Shown here: one piece after another, positions 39,010-46,725 of the stretch | Layout: each line of letters opens with the position of its first letter | Position numbering within the stretch: position 1 is the first letter of the stretch | NCBI GenBank assembly: GCA_024644015.1 | Contig: JAHELV010000025.1 | Span: 1-51,644, forward strand | Direction: 5' to 3' | From: Nitriliruptorales bacterium | GTDB lineage: Bacteria; Actinomycetota; Nitriliruptoria; Euzebyales; JAHELV01 | Length of the DNA stretch: 51,644 bases | The notes under the pieces: generated by a model | The model's input: the letters and a program-made list of their open reading frames with translations, nothing else | Told to the model about the DNA's origin: nothing | The model's database searches: none | Made by a program: the position numbers and the translations under genes

Positions 39010-39420
39010 GTGTGTCGTTTCGCGGACGGGAAGGACTCACAACGAGGGGCGGCTGCGATCGAGCTGGTCCTCGTGTTCTTTCCGCTCATCGTCCTGCTGT
39101 TCGGCATCATCGAGTTCAGCCGCGTCTACTCGCTGCAACTCCGTCTTCAGCAAGCCGCTCGCGAAGGCGCACGTGAGATCGCGCTGCACTACGACGACCC
39201 CGGATGGCTGCCCACCGACGCGGACGCGGTCATCGACGGTCTGCTCGGCGCAGTGGTCTCGGGACCGAACTTCACGAGGACGATCGTCCTGTGCGGCACA
39301 CCGACCGATGACGTGACGGTGACATTGCGGGACCAGATGGACCTGGCGGTCCCGCTACCCGGGAGCGGGCTCGATGCGATCAACGTGGCCGCGAGAGCGC
39401 AGATGCCATGCGAAGGGTGA
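39010..39420 (+). CDS. tadE: TadE-family pseudopilin
   Basis: The protein has 136 residues. The N-terminal motif SQRGAAAIELVLVFFPLIVL with one membrane helix and the following FGIIEFSRVYSLQLRLQQAA and REGAREIAL are diagnostic of TadE-like pseudopilins. Two Cys in the C-terminal part (VLCGTPTDD and QMPCEG) may form a disulfide outside the cell. TadE is a minor pilin needed for Flp pilus assembly. The GTG start at 39010 is the first in frame. Its Shine-Dalgarno is poor. The gene overlaps the TadG-like gene by 13 bp. Confidence 0.88.
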   Translation: MCRFADGKDSQRGAAAIELVLVFFPLIVLLFGIIEFSRVYSLQLRLQQAAREGAREIALHYDDPGWLPTDADAVIDGLLGAVVSGPNFTRTIVLCGTPTDDVTVTLRDQMDLAVPLPGSGLDAINVAARAQMPCEG

Positions 39421-40439
39421 ACGACGACCGCGGAGCGGTGGCGATCGTCGTCGCGCTCACCATGACCGCGCTGCTCGGCATGGCCGCGCTGGCCATCGAC
39501 GTCGGCCTTCTGCTGGTCGAGCATCGTGCGCTGCAGAACGGCGCCGACGCCGCCGCACTCGCGGTGGCCCACGACTGCACCCGACGCGTTGCGTACCCCT
39601 CCGGCCCGACGCCGTGCACGTCAGCCCAGGCCCTGGCGACCGCGATCAACTACCTCGATGCAAACTCACCGAACAGCCCGGTCCCGGACCGCGAGCTCGT
39701 GAAATCAAACGGCGACCGTGTCGGCCGCATCACTGTGACCGGTGAGATCCAGCAGCCGCCGATCTTCGCACGCTTCGTCGGCGTCACCAACCCACTGCCC
39801 GTCGGTGCCGCGGCGGTCGCCCGCTGGGGACCGGTCATCACCATGGACACCGTGTTCCCGTTGATGGTGTGCAAGGGTGCGCTGCCGGCTCCCGACACCC
39901 TCGTGACGCTGCAGGCCACACCCTGGCCGATGCTGCCTGCACCGTTCGACTGCGACGGCAGGCCCTTCTTTCCGCCGTTCGGTTGGGCAACGCCTGACGA
40001 TCCGGTCGCGTGCACAACCGAGATCGACCTGCTGCCGCCGACGAGCATCGACGTCGACCCGCCCGATGTCGAACCGGGCGGCGCCGGATGCATCAGCCAG
40101 ATCGACCAGTTGCACGACGACATCGACTTCGGCACGGCAGCGGACCGTACGCGCATCCTGGCCGTGTTCGATCAGCAGGCCAGCTTCGGCGGCCCGTGGC
40201 CGGGGTACGCGCTCATCGCCTTCGAGTTCACCGGAGCGAAACTCGGCGGTCGCATCTCCCACGCGGCTCCCGGCGTATGGTCGGGCGCGTGTGACCCGGC
40301 CGACTTGATCCTGCGGTGCGTCGAGGGCTACGTCCGCGTCTACATCCCGCCCGAGGACTCTCAGATCGTCGATCCGACGGTGGTGGCGCTGCCCGGCATC
40401 AACGACTCGACCGTGCTCGATGTCCGGCTGGTCGATTGA
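39408..40439 (+). CDS. TadG-like pilus protein (TadE/TadG-type Flp signature, long ectodomain)
   Basis: The protein has 343 residues. DDRGAVAIVVALTMTALLGM followed by AALAIDVGLLLVEHRALQNG and ADAAALAVAH is the putative Flp-pilus-assembly TadG N-terminal motif. A single helix leads to an exported domain of about 280 residues with several cysteines (FPLMVCKGA, PFDCDGRP, ACTTEIDL, GCISQIDQ, GACDPADLILRC), so a disulfide-rich ectodomain is likely. No VWA domain is evident here. The neighbouring TadB fusion supplies one. TadG-type proteins are thought to be tip or anchor components. Confidence 0.86.
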   Translation: MRRVNDDRGAVAIVVALTMTALLGMAALAIDVGLLLVEHRALQNGADAAALAVAHDCTRRVAYPSGPTPCTSAQALATAINYLDANSPNSPVPDRELVKSNGDRVGRITVTGEIQQPPIFARFVGVTNPLPVGAAAVARWGPVITMDTVFPLMVCKGALPAPDTLVTLQATPWPMLPAPFDCDGRPFFPPFGWATPDDPVACTTEIDLLPPTSIDVDPPDVEPGGAGCISQIDQLHDDIDFGTAADRTRILAVFDQQASFGGPWPGYALIAFEFTGAKLGGRISHAAPGVWSGACDPADLILRCVEGYVRVYIPPEDSQIVDPTVVALPGINDSTVLDVRLVD

Positions 40440-40443
40440 GCCC

Positions 40444-41193
40444 ATGAACCGGCGACGCGTGGTCATCCTCGTCACAGCGGTCCTGCTGGCGCTCTTCGGC
40501 ATGTTCATCATTGTCGCGTACGTGAGCTCGGCCGAACGCCGTGCGCTCGAGGGGACCGAGTTGGTTCCCGTGCTGGTCGCCGGCGCCGAGATCGACGCGA
40601 ACACGCCGGCAGCCGACCTCGGCGAACTGGTCACCACCGAGGAGGTCCCTGTCCGGCTGCGCCAGGACGATGCCGTGCGCAACATCGACAACCTGGGCGG
40701 CCAGGTCACCACGTCGCCGATCCGCGCCGGCGAGCAGATCGTGCAGCGGCAGTTCGGCGAAGCCGACGCTGTCCGCGACGGCGGCTCGCAGATCGAGCCG
40801 GGCAAGGAGATCGTGTCCATCGCACTGGAGCCACAGCGCGCGGTCGGCGGCCGGGTGGCGGCCGGCGACTTCGTCAGCGTCATCATCTCGCTCGGTGAGG
40901 CGGCGGTGCAGGATGAGGCCGACCCCCAACAGCTCAACCAGGTCGGCAACCTCACGGGCGTGGTGCTGTCGAACGTGCCGGTCACCACGGTCACCGGTGG
41001 GGTCACCGCCGAGTCGGGCGAAGCCGGCGGCCTGGTCATGGTGTCGCTGGAGGTCGATGCGCTCGATGCCGAACGCATCGTGTTCGGTATGGAGCACGGC
41101 CAGATCTGGCTGACGCTCAACGGCGAAGACGTGGGCCGACCTGACAACCAACCGCAGTCTCCGGACAACATCTACCTCGGCGGCGGAGGCTGA
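40444..41193 (+). CDS. cpaB: Flp pilus assembly protein CpaB (RcpC-like)
   Basis: The protein has 249 residues. An N-terminal helix (VVILVTAVLLALFGMFIIVA) is followed by a SAF-type domain: VPVLVAGAEIDANTPAADLG, then GGQVTTSPIRAGEQIVQRQF. The RcpC region comes next, with VSIALEPQRAVGGRVAAGDF and VSVIISLGE. CpaB is an exported, membrane-anchored part of the Tad apparatus, thought to modulate pilus biogenesis. The ATG at 40444 is preferred, and an in-frame ATG at 40420 would overlap tadG. The following tadZ gene starts 1 bp after its stop. Confidence 0.9.
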   Translation: MNRRRVVILVTAVLLALFGMFIIVAYVSSAERRALEGTELVPVLVAGAEIDANTPAADLGELVTTEEVPVRLRQDDAVRNIDNLGGQVTTSPIRAGEQIVQRQFGEADAVRDGGSQIEPGKEIVSIALEPQRAVGGRVAAGDFVSVIISLGEAAVQDEADPQQLNQVGNLTGVVLSNVPVTTVTGGVTAESGEAGGLVMVSLEVDALDAERIVFGMEHGQIWLTLNGEDVGRPDNQPQSPDNIYLGGGG

Positions 41194-41194
41194 C

Positions 41195-42391
41195 ATGAGC
41201 GTCCTGTTGCTGACACCCGACCGCGCCTTTGCGGACCGCGTCAGGTCCGCGCTCGGCCCGGACACCGACGTGGAGCTCGCCGACCCGGCCGCGCTCCGTG
41301 AGGACCCGCGGTACGCCATACCGATGATCGCCGCGCAGCACGCGGCGGAGGTCGTCATCGTCGGTCCCGAGGTCGACGCACAGCGAGCGTTGGACTACGC
41401 GCACGAGTTCGACCTGCAGCGACCCGACATCAGCGTGATCCTGTGCGTGCCGACGAGCGCCGACGTGCTCGGCGAGGCCCTGCACGCGGGCGTTCGCGAC
41501 GTGGTGGATCCGCTCGCCGGCGACGAGCGCATCCTCGAGGCGTACAAGCGCGCGACCGAGGCGGCGGCACGCGCCCGCAGCCAGACGACCGTCGAGGACC
41601 GCGCCAGTGATCGCGGCTCGATGGTCATCGCGGTCGCATCGCCGAAGGGTGGCAGCGGCAAGACCACGATCGCGACGAACCTGGCGGTGGGACTGGCGCA
41701 GGCCGCGCCCGGCCAGGTCGCCATCGTCGATCTCGATCTGCAGTTCGGCGACGTGGCGACCGCGCTGCAGCTGATGCCCGAGCACAGCATCGCGGATGCG
41801 GCCCGCACGGTGGCGTCGCTCGACGCGATGAGCCTGAAGGTGCTGCTCACCCATCACCCGGTCGATCTGTTCGCGCTGTGCGCGCCTGACTCGCCTGGGG
41901 AAGGCGAGCGGATCACGGCCGGCCAGACGGCCGAGGTGCTCAAGCTCATCCAGCGGGAGTTCCGGTACGTCGTCGTCGACACGGCCGCGGGGCTCGGCGA
42001 GCAGACGCTGGCCGCGCTCGAGATCGCGACCGATGTCGTCCTGATCTGCGCGATGGACGTTCCCGGTGTGCGCAGTTTCCGCACCACGCTGATCACGCTC
42101 GACGAGATCGGGCTGACCTCCGCCGCAAGGCACGTCGTGCTCACGCGGGCCGACGCCCGGGTCGGCCTCAACATCGAGGACATCGAACGCACCATCGGAC
42201 GGCCGATCGACGTGACGGTACCCAGCACCCGTGCAGTGCCGCTGTCGATGAATCAGGGCACGCCGATCCTGCAGTCCGAGCAACGCCGCACGGCGGTCTA
42301 TCAGGCACTGACCCGTTTGACGGGCAGGTTCGTCGACGCGCCGTACGACACGGCGTCCACGCAGTCCAGACGGTGGCGCAGGAGGCGCTGA
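41195..42391 (+). CDS. tadZ: Tad pilus AAA protein TadZ/CpaE
   Basis: The protein has 398 residues. An N-terminal receiver-like atypical domain (residues 1-125, with SVLLLTPDRAFADRVRSALG) precedes a MinD/ParA-type ATPase: IAVASPKGGSGKTTIATNLA (deviant Walker A), VAIVDLDLQFGDVATALQLM, VVVDTAAGLGEQTLAALEIA, and LTRADARVGLNIEDIE. TadZ localises the Tad machine at a pole or site in the cell. The stop overlaps the tadA start (TGATG). It is co-transcribed with the rest of the cluster. Confidence 0.92.
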   Translation: MSVLLLTPDRAFADRVRSALGPDTDVELADPAALREDPRYAIPMIAAQHAAEVVIVGPEVDAQRALDYAHEFDLQRPDISVILCVPTSADVLGEALHAGVRDVVDPLAGDERILEAYKRATEAAARARSQTTVEDRASDRGSMVIAVASPKGGSGKTTIATNLAVGLAQAAPGQVAIVDLDLQFGDVATALQLMPEHSIADAARTVASLDAMSLKVLLTHHPVDLFALCAPDSPGEGERITAGQTAEVLKLIQREFRYVVVDTAAGLGEQTLAALEIATDVVLICAMDVPGVRSFRTTLITLDEIGLTSAARHVVLTRADARVGLNIEDIERTIGRPIDVTVPSTRAVPLSMNQGTPILQSEQRRTAVYQALTRLTGRFVDAPYDTASTQSRRWRRRR

Positions 42392-43776
42392 TGCGACTGA
42401 GCGATCGACTCGAGCACCGGCAGTCGCACACCATCGGTGGCGCCATCGCCGTCGACGGCAAGCGAATGCCCGGCGACCGCGGCTCTGACCCGCTGGCCAA
42501 GCTCAAGCAGCGGGTGCAGGCGGCGCTGTTCGCCCGGCTCGGCGCACGCCTGCACGACAGCTCGCTGACCGAGGACAAGCTGCTCGCCTTCGTCCAGCAG
42601 GAGCTGGCCACCGTGGTGGCGCAGGAGGAGGCGCCGCTGACCAAGGCCGAGCGGCAGACGTTGGTCCGCGAGGTGTCCAACGACGTGATGGGCTACGGCC
42701 CGATCGCCGAGTTCCTCGACGACGACAGCGTGACCGAGATCATGGTCAACTCCCTGCACACCATCTACGTCGAGCGCGAAGGTCAGCTGCACCGCACCCA
42801 CGCCCGGTTCCTGTCCGAGGACCACCTGCGGCGGATCATCGAGCGCATCGTCGCCCAGGTCGGCCGAAGGATCGACGAGTCCGCACCCATGGTCGACGCA
42901 CGGTTGCCCGATGGTTCCCGTGTCAACGCGGTGATCCCTCCGCTCGCTGTGGACGGCCCAGCGCTGACCATCCGCAAGTTCGCGCGCGAGGCCTTCCAGG
43001 TCGACGACCTCGTCAGCTTTGGGACGCTGACCGCTGAGGTCGCGGACCTGCTGCGAGCGTGCGTGATCGGGCGGCTGAACATCCTGGTGTCCGGCGGCAC
43101 CGGCACCGGCAAGACCACCCTGCTCAACGTCCTATCGTCCTACGTGCCCAACGGCCAGCGGATCGTGACGATCGAGGACGCCGTCGAGCTGCAGCTCCAC
43201 CAGGACCACGTGGTACGGCTGGAGAGCCGCCCGAGCAACATCGAAGGCAAGGGCGAGGTCAGCATCCGGGATCTGGTCCGCAACTCGCTGCGCATGCGCC
43301 CCGACCGCATCATCGTCGGCGAGGTGCGCAGCGGCGAGACGCTCGACATGCTCCAGGCGATGAACACCGGGCACGAGGGCTCCCTGTCGACGGTGCACGC
43401 CAATGCGCCACGCGACGCCATCACGCGGATGGAGACCATGGTGCTGATGGCGGGCATGGACCTGCCCATCCGCGCGGTCCGTGAGCAGATCGCTGCCGCC
43501 ATCGACCTGATCGTCCACCTCAGCCGCATGCGTGACGGCACCCGACGGGTGACGAAGATCACCGAGGTCCAGGGCATGCAGGGCGACGTCGTGACGCTCC
43601 AGGACATCTTCGCCTTCGACGACGCCGGGGTCGACGAGCACGGCCGGTTCCTGGGGCGTCTGCGCCCGACCGGCCTGCGCCCCGGCTTCGCCGAGCGTCT
43701 CGGCCGGGCCGGCGTGGAGCTCGGCCCGCTGCTGTTCGGCGGCCTGTCGTCGATGGACCGGGGCGGCAGGCGATGA
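42391..43776 (+). CDS. tadA: Tad pilus assembly ATPase TadA/CpaF
   Basis: The protein has 461 residues. It is the motor of the Tad pilus and a member of the type II/IV secretion ATPases. Visible elements are VMGYGPIAEFLDDDSVTEIM in the N domain, Walker A LVSGGTGTGKTTLLNVLSS, the Asp-box VTIEDAVELQL, Walker B RPDRIIVGEVRSGETLDMLQ and the His box GSLSTVHANAPRDA. GGAGG lies 5 bases before the ATG. Downstream, it overlaps the VWA-TadB gene by ATGA, so both are coupled. Confidence 0.96.
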   Translation: MRLSDRLEHRQSHTIGGAIAVDGKRMPGDRGSDPLAKLKQRVQAALFARLGARLHDSSLTEDKLLAFVQQELATVVAQEEAPLTKAERQTLVREVSNDVMGYGPIAEFLDDDSVTEIMVNSLHTIYVEREGQLHRTHARFLSEDHLRRIIERIVAQVGRRIDESAPMVDARLPDGSRVNAVIPPLAVDGPALTIRKFAREAFQVDDLVSFGTLTAEVADLLRACVIGRLNILVSGGTGTGKTTLLNVLSSYVPNGQRIVTIEDAVELQLHQDHVVRLESRPSNIEGKGEVSIRDLVRNSLRMRPDRIIVGEVRSGETLDMLQAMNTGHEGSLSTVHANAPRDAITRMETMVLMAGMDLPIRAVREQIAAAIDLIVHLSRMRDGTRRVTKITEVQGMQGDVVTLQDIFAFDDAGVDEHGRFLGRLRPTGLRPGFAERLGRAGVELGPLLFGGLSSMDRGGRR

Positions 43777-45686
43777 CGAGGCGCCACGCTGCCGCGGCGC
43801 TGCTGTGCACCGCGCTGCTGGTGGCACCGGCCGCGGCGCACGCGCAGACCGACCAGCTGCAGATCAACGCGGTCGACGAAGCGGACTACCCGAGCGTGAG
43901 GATGACGGTGACCGTGCCACCGCAGCTGGCCGAGGTGGCCCTGCCACCCACTGCATTCGAGGTCAGCGAGAACGGCGAGCCGCGCGGGCGGCCGTCGCTG
44001 GGGCAGGTACAAGGCGTCGACGAGCCTGCCGCGCCGCGCACGGTGCTGGCGATCGACACCTCCGGCAGCATGAGCGCCGATATCGAGCGAGCGCGCACGG
44101 CCGCCGCTGACTTCGTCCGGTCGCTGCGACCCGGCAGCCAGGTGGCGGTGGTGACCTTTGGCGACGATGTCTCGGTCGTCACCGAGTTCACCGCGGACGG
44201 CGGCGCGGTTCTTGAGAACATCGCGGCGATCAGCGTCGATCCAAGCGCCGAGACCGCGCTGTACGACGGCGTCCGTCGCGCCAACAAGCTGGCGTCGCGC
44301 GGTCCCGACGACGTGCCCACGAGCATCGTGCTGCTGGCCGACGGTGAGAACTCCGCAGGCACGAGCTCACTGGACGACGCGGTATCGGAGCTGACCGCCA
44401 GCGGCGTGCCGGTGTGGGCCGTCGCGTTGCAGACCGGCACCAGCAATCGCGACACCCTCGTGTCCCTCGCCGGCAGCGAGGAGCGCGTGCTGTCGGCGGA
44501 CAACGCCGATGATCTGCAGGGCATCTACCTGGCGCTGGCATCCAACCTGTCCCGGCAGTACGTGCTGCGCTACGACTCGCAGGCCGAGGGCGAGACCGAC
44601 ATCGGACTGGACCTCGCGTCCGGCCCGATCAGGGCCTCGACGTCGGTGACGCACACCATCGACGCCACCGCGCAACCGCAGCCCGACGACGTCGTCCGGG
44701 TCGTGTCGCCGGACCCCTACACCGTCCGTGTTCCCCCGCTGGGCACCGCCGCCGCCTACAGCCTCGGGCTGGGTGCGCTGGCGCTCGCCACCGTTCTGCT
44801 CGTGTGGGTGGTGTCGCTCGCTCCGCGACAAACCACCAGTCGCACGCGACTGCTGGGGCCACTGTCCGCCCCCCAGCGGCCGGGCCTGACGACAGCCGCC
44901 GAATGGGTTGCGGATCGCGCCGACCGCCAGCTGCGCGGCCGGCGGCTGGGCACGACGATCGATGAGGCGCTCGAGAGCGCCGGCGTGGACATGCGCACCG
45001 GCGAGTTCGCCGTCGGCGTGCTGTCGATCACGGTCGTCGTATACGCCCTGGGGTTCATCGTCGCAAACGCGGTGGTCGGCATCATCCTGGCGGTCATGGT
45101 GCCGCTCGCCGCGCGCCTGGTCCTGTCGATCATGCGGGACAAGCGCCAGGCTGCGTTCTCGGACCAGTTCATCGACGTGCTGCAGTTGCTGGCCGGCAGC
45201 CTCCGTGCCGGCTACGGGCTGCTCCAGGGAATCGATGCGGTGTCACGGGACGCGCAGGAGCCGGCGGCGAGCGAGTTCCGCCGCATCCTGGTCGAGCATC
45301 GCCTGGGTCGGGACCTCACCGAGGCCATGGACAACTGCGCGACGCGCATGGGCAACGACGACTTCGCCTGGGTCGTCCAGGCCATCAGCATCCACCGCGA
45401 TGTCGGCGGCGACCTGGCTCGCGTGCTGGACAACATCGTCGGGACCGTACGTGAACGCGCGTCAGTGCACCGTCAAGTTCGCGCACTCTCCGCCGAGGGA
45501 CGGCTGTCGGCGAGGGTCCTGACCGCCCTGCCCCTGCTCGTCGTGCTCGTGATATCCATCATGGACCCGAGCTACTTCCGGACGCTGCTGTCACAGCCGA
45601 TCGGCTGGGCGCTCATCGCTGTGGCCGGCGTGATGCTCCTGACCGGGTCGCTGTTGGTCCGCCGGCTGGTCAAGATCAGATACTGA
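43773..45686 (+). CDS. tadB: VWA domain fused to TadB-type (T2SSF) membrane protein
   Basis: The protein has 637 residues. It begins with a Sec-like signal peptide (AAALLCTALLVAPAAAHA). A von Willebrand A domain occupies about residues 88-275 with an intact metal site: DTSGS at 95-99, Thr161 in ETALYDG, and Asp in LLADGEN. A membrane helix follows (AAYSLGLGALALATVLLVWV), then a basic linker. The final 250 residues are TadB: helices GVLSITVVVYALGFIVANAV and IILAVMVPLAARLVLSIM, the T2SSF core LLAGSLRAGYGLLQGIDAVS with AISIHRDVGGDLARVLDNI, and two terminal helices. A single protein would thus link an exported VWA domain to the inner-membrane pilus platform. Confidence 0.92.
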   Translation: MTRRHAAAALLCTALLVAPAAAHAQTDQLQINAVDEADYPSVRMTVTVPPQLAEVALPPTAFEVSENGEPRGRPSLGQVQGVDEPAAPRTVLAIDTSGSMSADIERARTAAADFVRSLRPGSQVAVVTFGDDVSVVTEFTADGGAVLENIAAISVDPSAETALYDGVRRANKLASRGPDDVPTSIVLLADGENSAGTSSLDDAVSELTASGVPVWAVALQTGTSNRDTLVSLAGSEERVLSADNADDLQGIYLALASNLSRQYVLRYDSQAEGETDIGLDLASGPIRASTSVTHTIDATAQPQPDDVVRVVSPDPYTVRVPPLGTAAAYSLGLGALALATVLLVWVVSLAPRQTTSRTRLLGPLSAPQRPGLTTAAEWVADRADRQLRGRRLGTTIDEALESAGVDMRTGEFAVGVLSITVVVYALGFIVANAVVGIILAVMVPLAARLVLSIMRDKRQAAFSDQFIDVLQLLAGSLRAGYGLLQGIDAVSRDAQEPAASEFRRILVEHRLGRDLTEAMDNCATRMGNDDFAWVVQAISIHRDVGGDLARVLDNIVGTVRERASVHRQVRALSAEGRLSARVLTALPLLVVLVISIMDPSYFRTLLSQPIGWALIAVAGVMLLTGSLLVRRLVKIRY

Positions 45687-45695
45687 CGGAGGAAG

Positions 45696-46631
45696 ATGCC
45701 GATGGCCGTCCCACCGATCGTCTATCTGGGCGCTCTCGCCCTCGCGTGTGCGTTCGCGGCGACGGCGTATGCGCTGGTCGGCCTGCGCGGGGATTCTCGG
45801 AGCCTCGTGACAACCAACCTGCAGCGGGGGCGCGTGACGAACCTCCGCGAGATCCGTCTCGCGCAGCCGACCTCCCAGCGCACGCTGAAGCCGATGGTCT
45901 CGCGGCTCGCGGCCTTCGTCCGCCGTGTGACGCCGATTGGATCGCTGGACGCCCTCGAACGCAAACTCATCCTTGCAGGGCGACCCACGAACTGGCCGAT
46001 CGAGCGCGTGCTCGCGTCGAAGATCGTCCTCAGCGTGGTTGGTGGGTTCGTGGCGTTCCTCCAGATTGCCGCTGGCAGCAGCCTCGCGATCAACCTGATG
46101 ATGATCGCGTTCGCGTTCGTGCTGTTCATGACCCCCGACATCGTGCTGTCCGCCCGAGCGTCCGAGCGCCAGCGCAAGATCCTCTATGCGCTGCCGGACA
46201 CCCTCGACCAGATGACGATCTGCATGGAGGCCGGGCTGGCGTTCGAGGCGGCGATGGCGCGTGCCAGCCAGTCGAACGACGACCCACTCGCACAGGAGAT
46301 CGTACGCACGCTCCAGGAGATCCAGGTGGGCGTCGGCCGCCGCCAGGCACTCACGGCGTTCGCCGATCGCAGCACCGTCATGGACCTGCGGTACTTCGTC
46401 ACCGCGATCCTCCAGGCGGAACGCTACGGCGTCCCCATCGCGCGGGTGCTGAACGATCAGGCGAGCGAGCTGCGTCTGAAGCGTCGTCAGCGGGCCGAGG
46501 AGGCGGCCGGCAAGCTGCCACTCAAGCTGATGTTCCCCCTGATCGTGTTCATCCTGCCGCCGATGTTCATCCTCGTGATCGGCCCGGCAGCACTGCAACT
46601 GATCGACGCGTTGTCGAACGCCAACCTCTAG
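45696..46631 (+). CDS. tadC: Tad pilus platform protein TadC (T2SSF)
   Basis: The protein has 311 residues. Helices are at the N terminus (PIVYLGALALACAFAATAYA), in the middle (LSVVGGFVAFLQIAAGSSL, LMMIAFAFVLFM) and at the C terminus (LMFPLIVFILPPMFILVIGP). The T2SSF core is LYALPDTLDQMTICMEAGLA, FEAAMARASQSNDDPLAQEI and LQAERYGVPIARVLNDQASE. TadC pairs with TadB to form the platform turned by TadA. It starts 9 bp after the VWA-TadB stop. It is the last recognisable core pilus gene. Confidence 0.94.
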   Translation: MPMAVPPIVYLGALALACAFAATAYALVGLRGDSRSLVTTNLQRGRVTNLREIRLAQPTSQRTLKPMVSRLAAFVRRVTPIGSLDALERKLILAGRPTNWPIERVLASKIVLSVVGGFVAFLQIAAGSSLAINLMMIAFAFVLFMTPDIVLSARASERQRKILYALPDTLDQMTICMEAGLAFEAAMARASQSNDDPLAQEIVRTLQEIQVGVGRRQALTAFADRSTVMDLRYFVTAILQAERYGVPIARVLNDQASELRLKRRQRAEEAAGKLPLKLMFPLIVFILPPMFILVIGPAALQLIDALSNANL

Positions 46632-46725
46632 GCGCAGCGGTGGCCCGACCGAGCGAGCCGCGCACACGGACGGGTGCCGTCACGCGGCTTGACGCGGGCG
46701 CCACCGGCCAGCAGCGGAACCCCTG

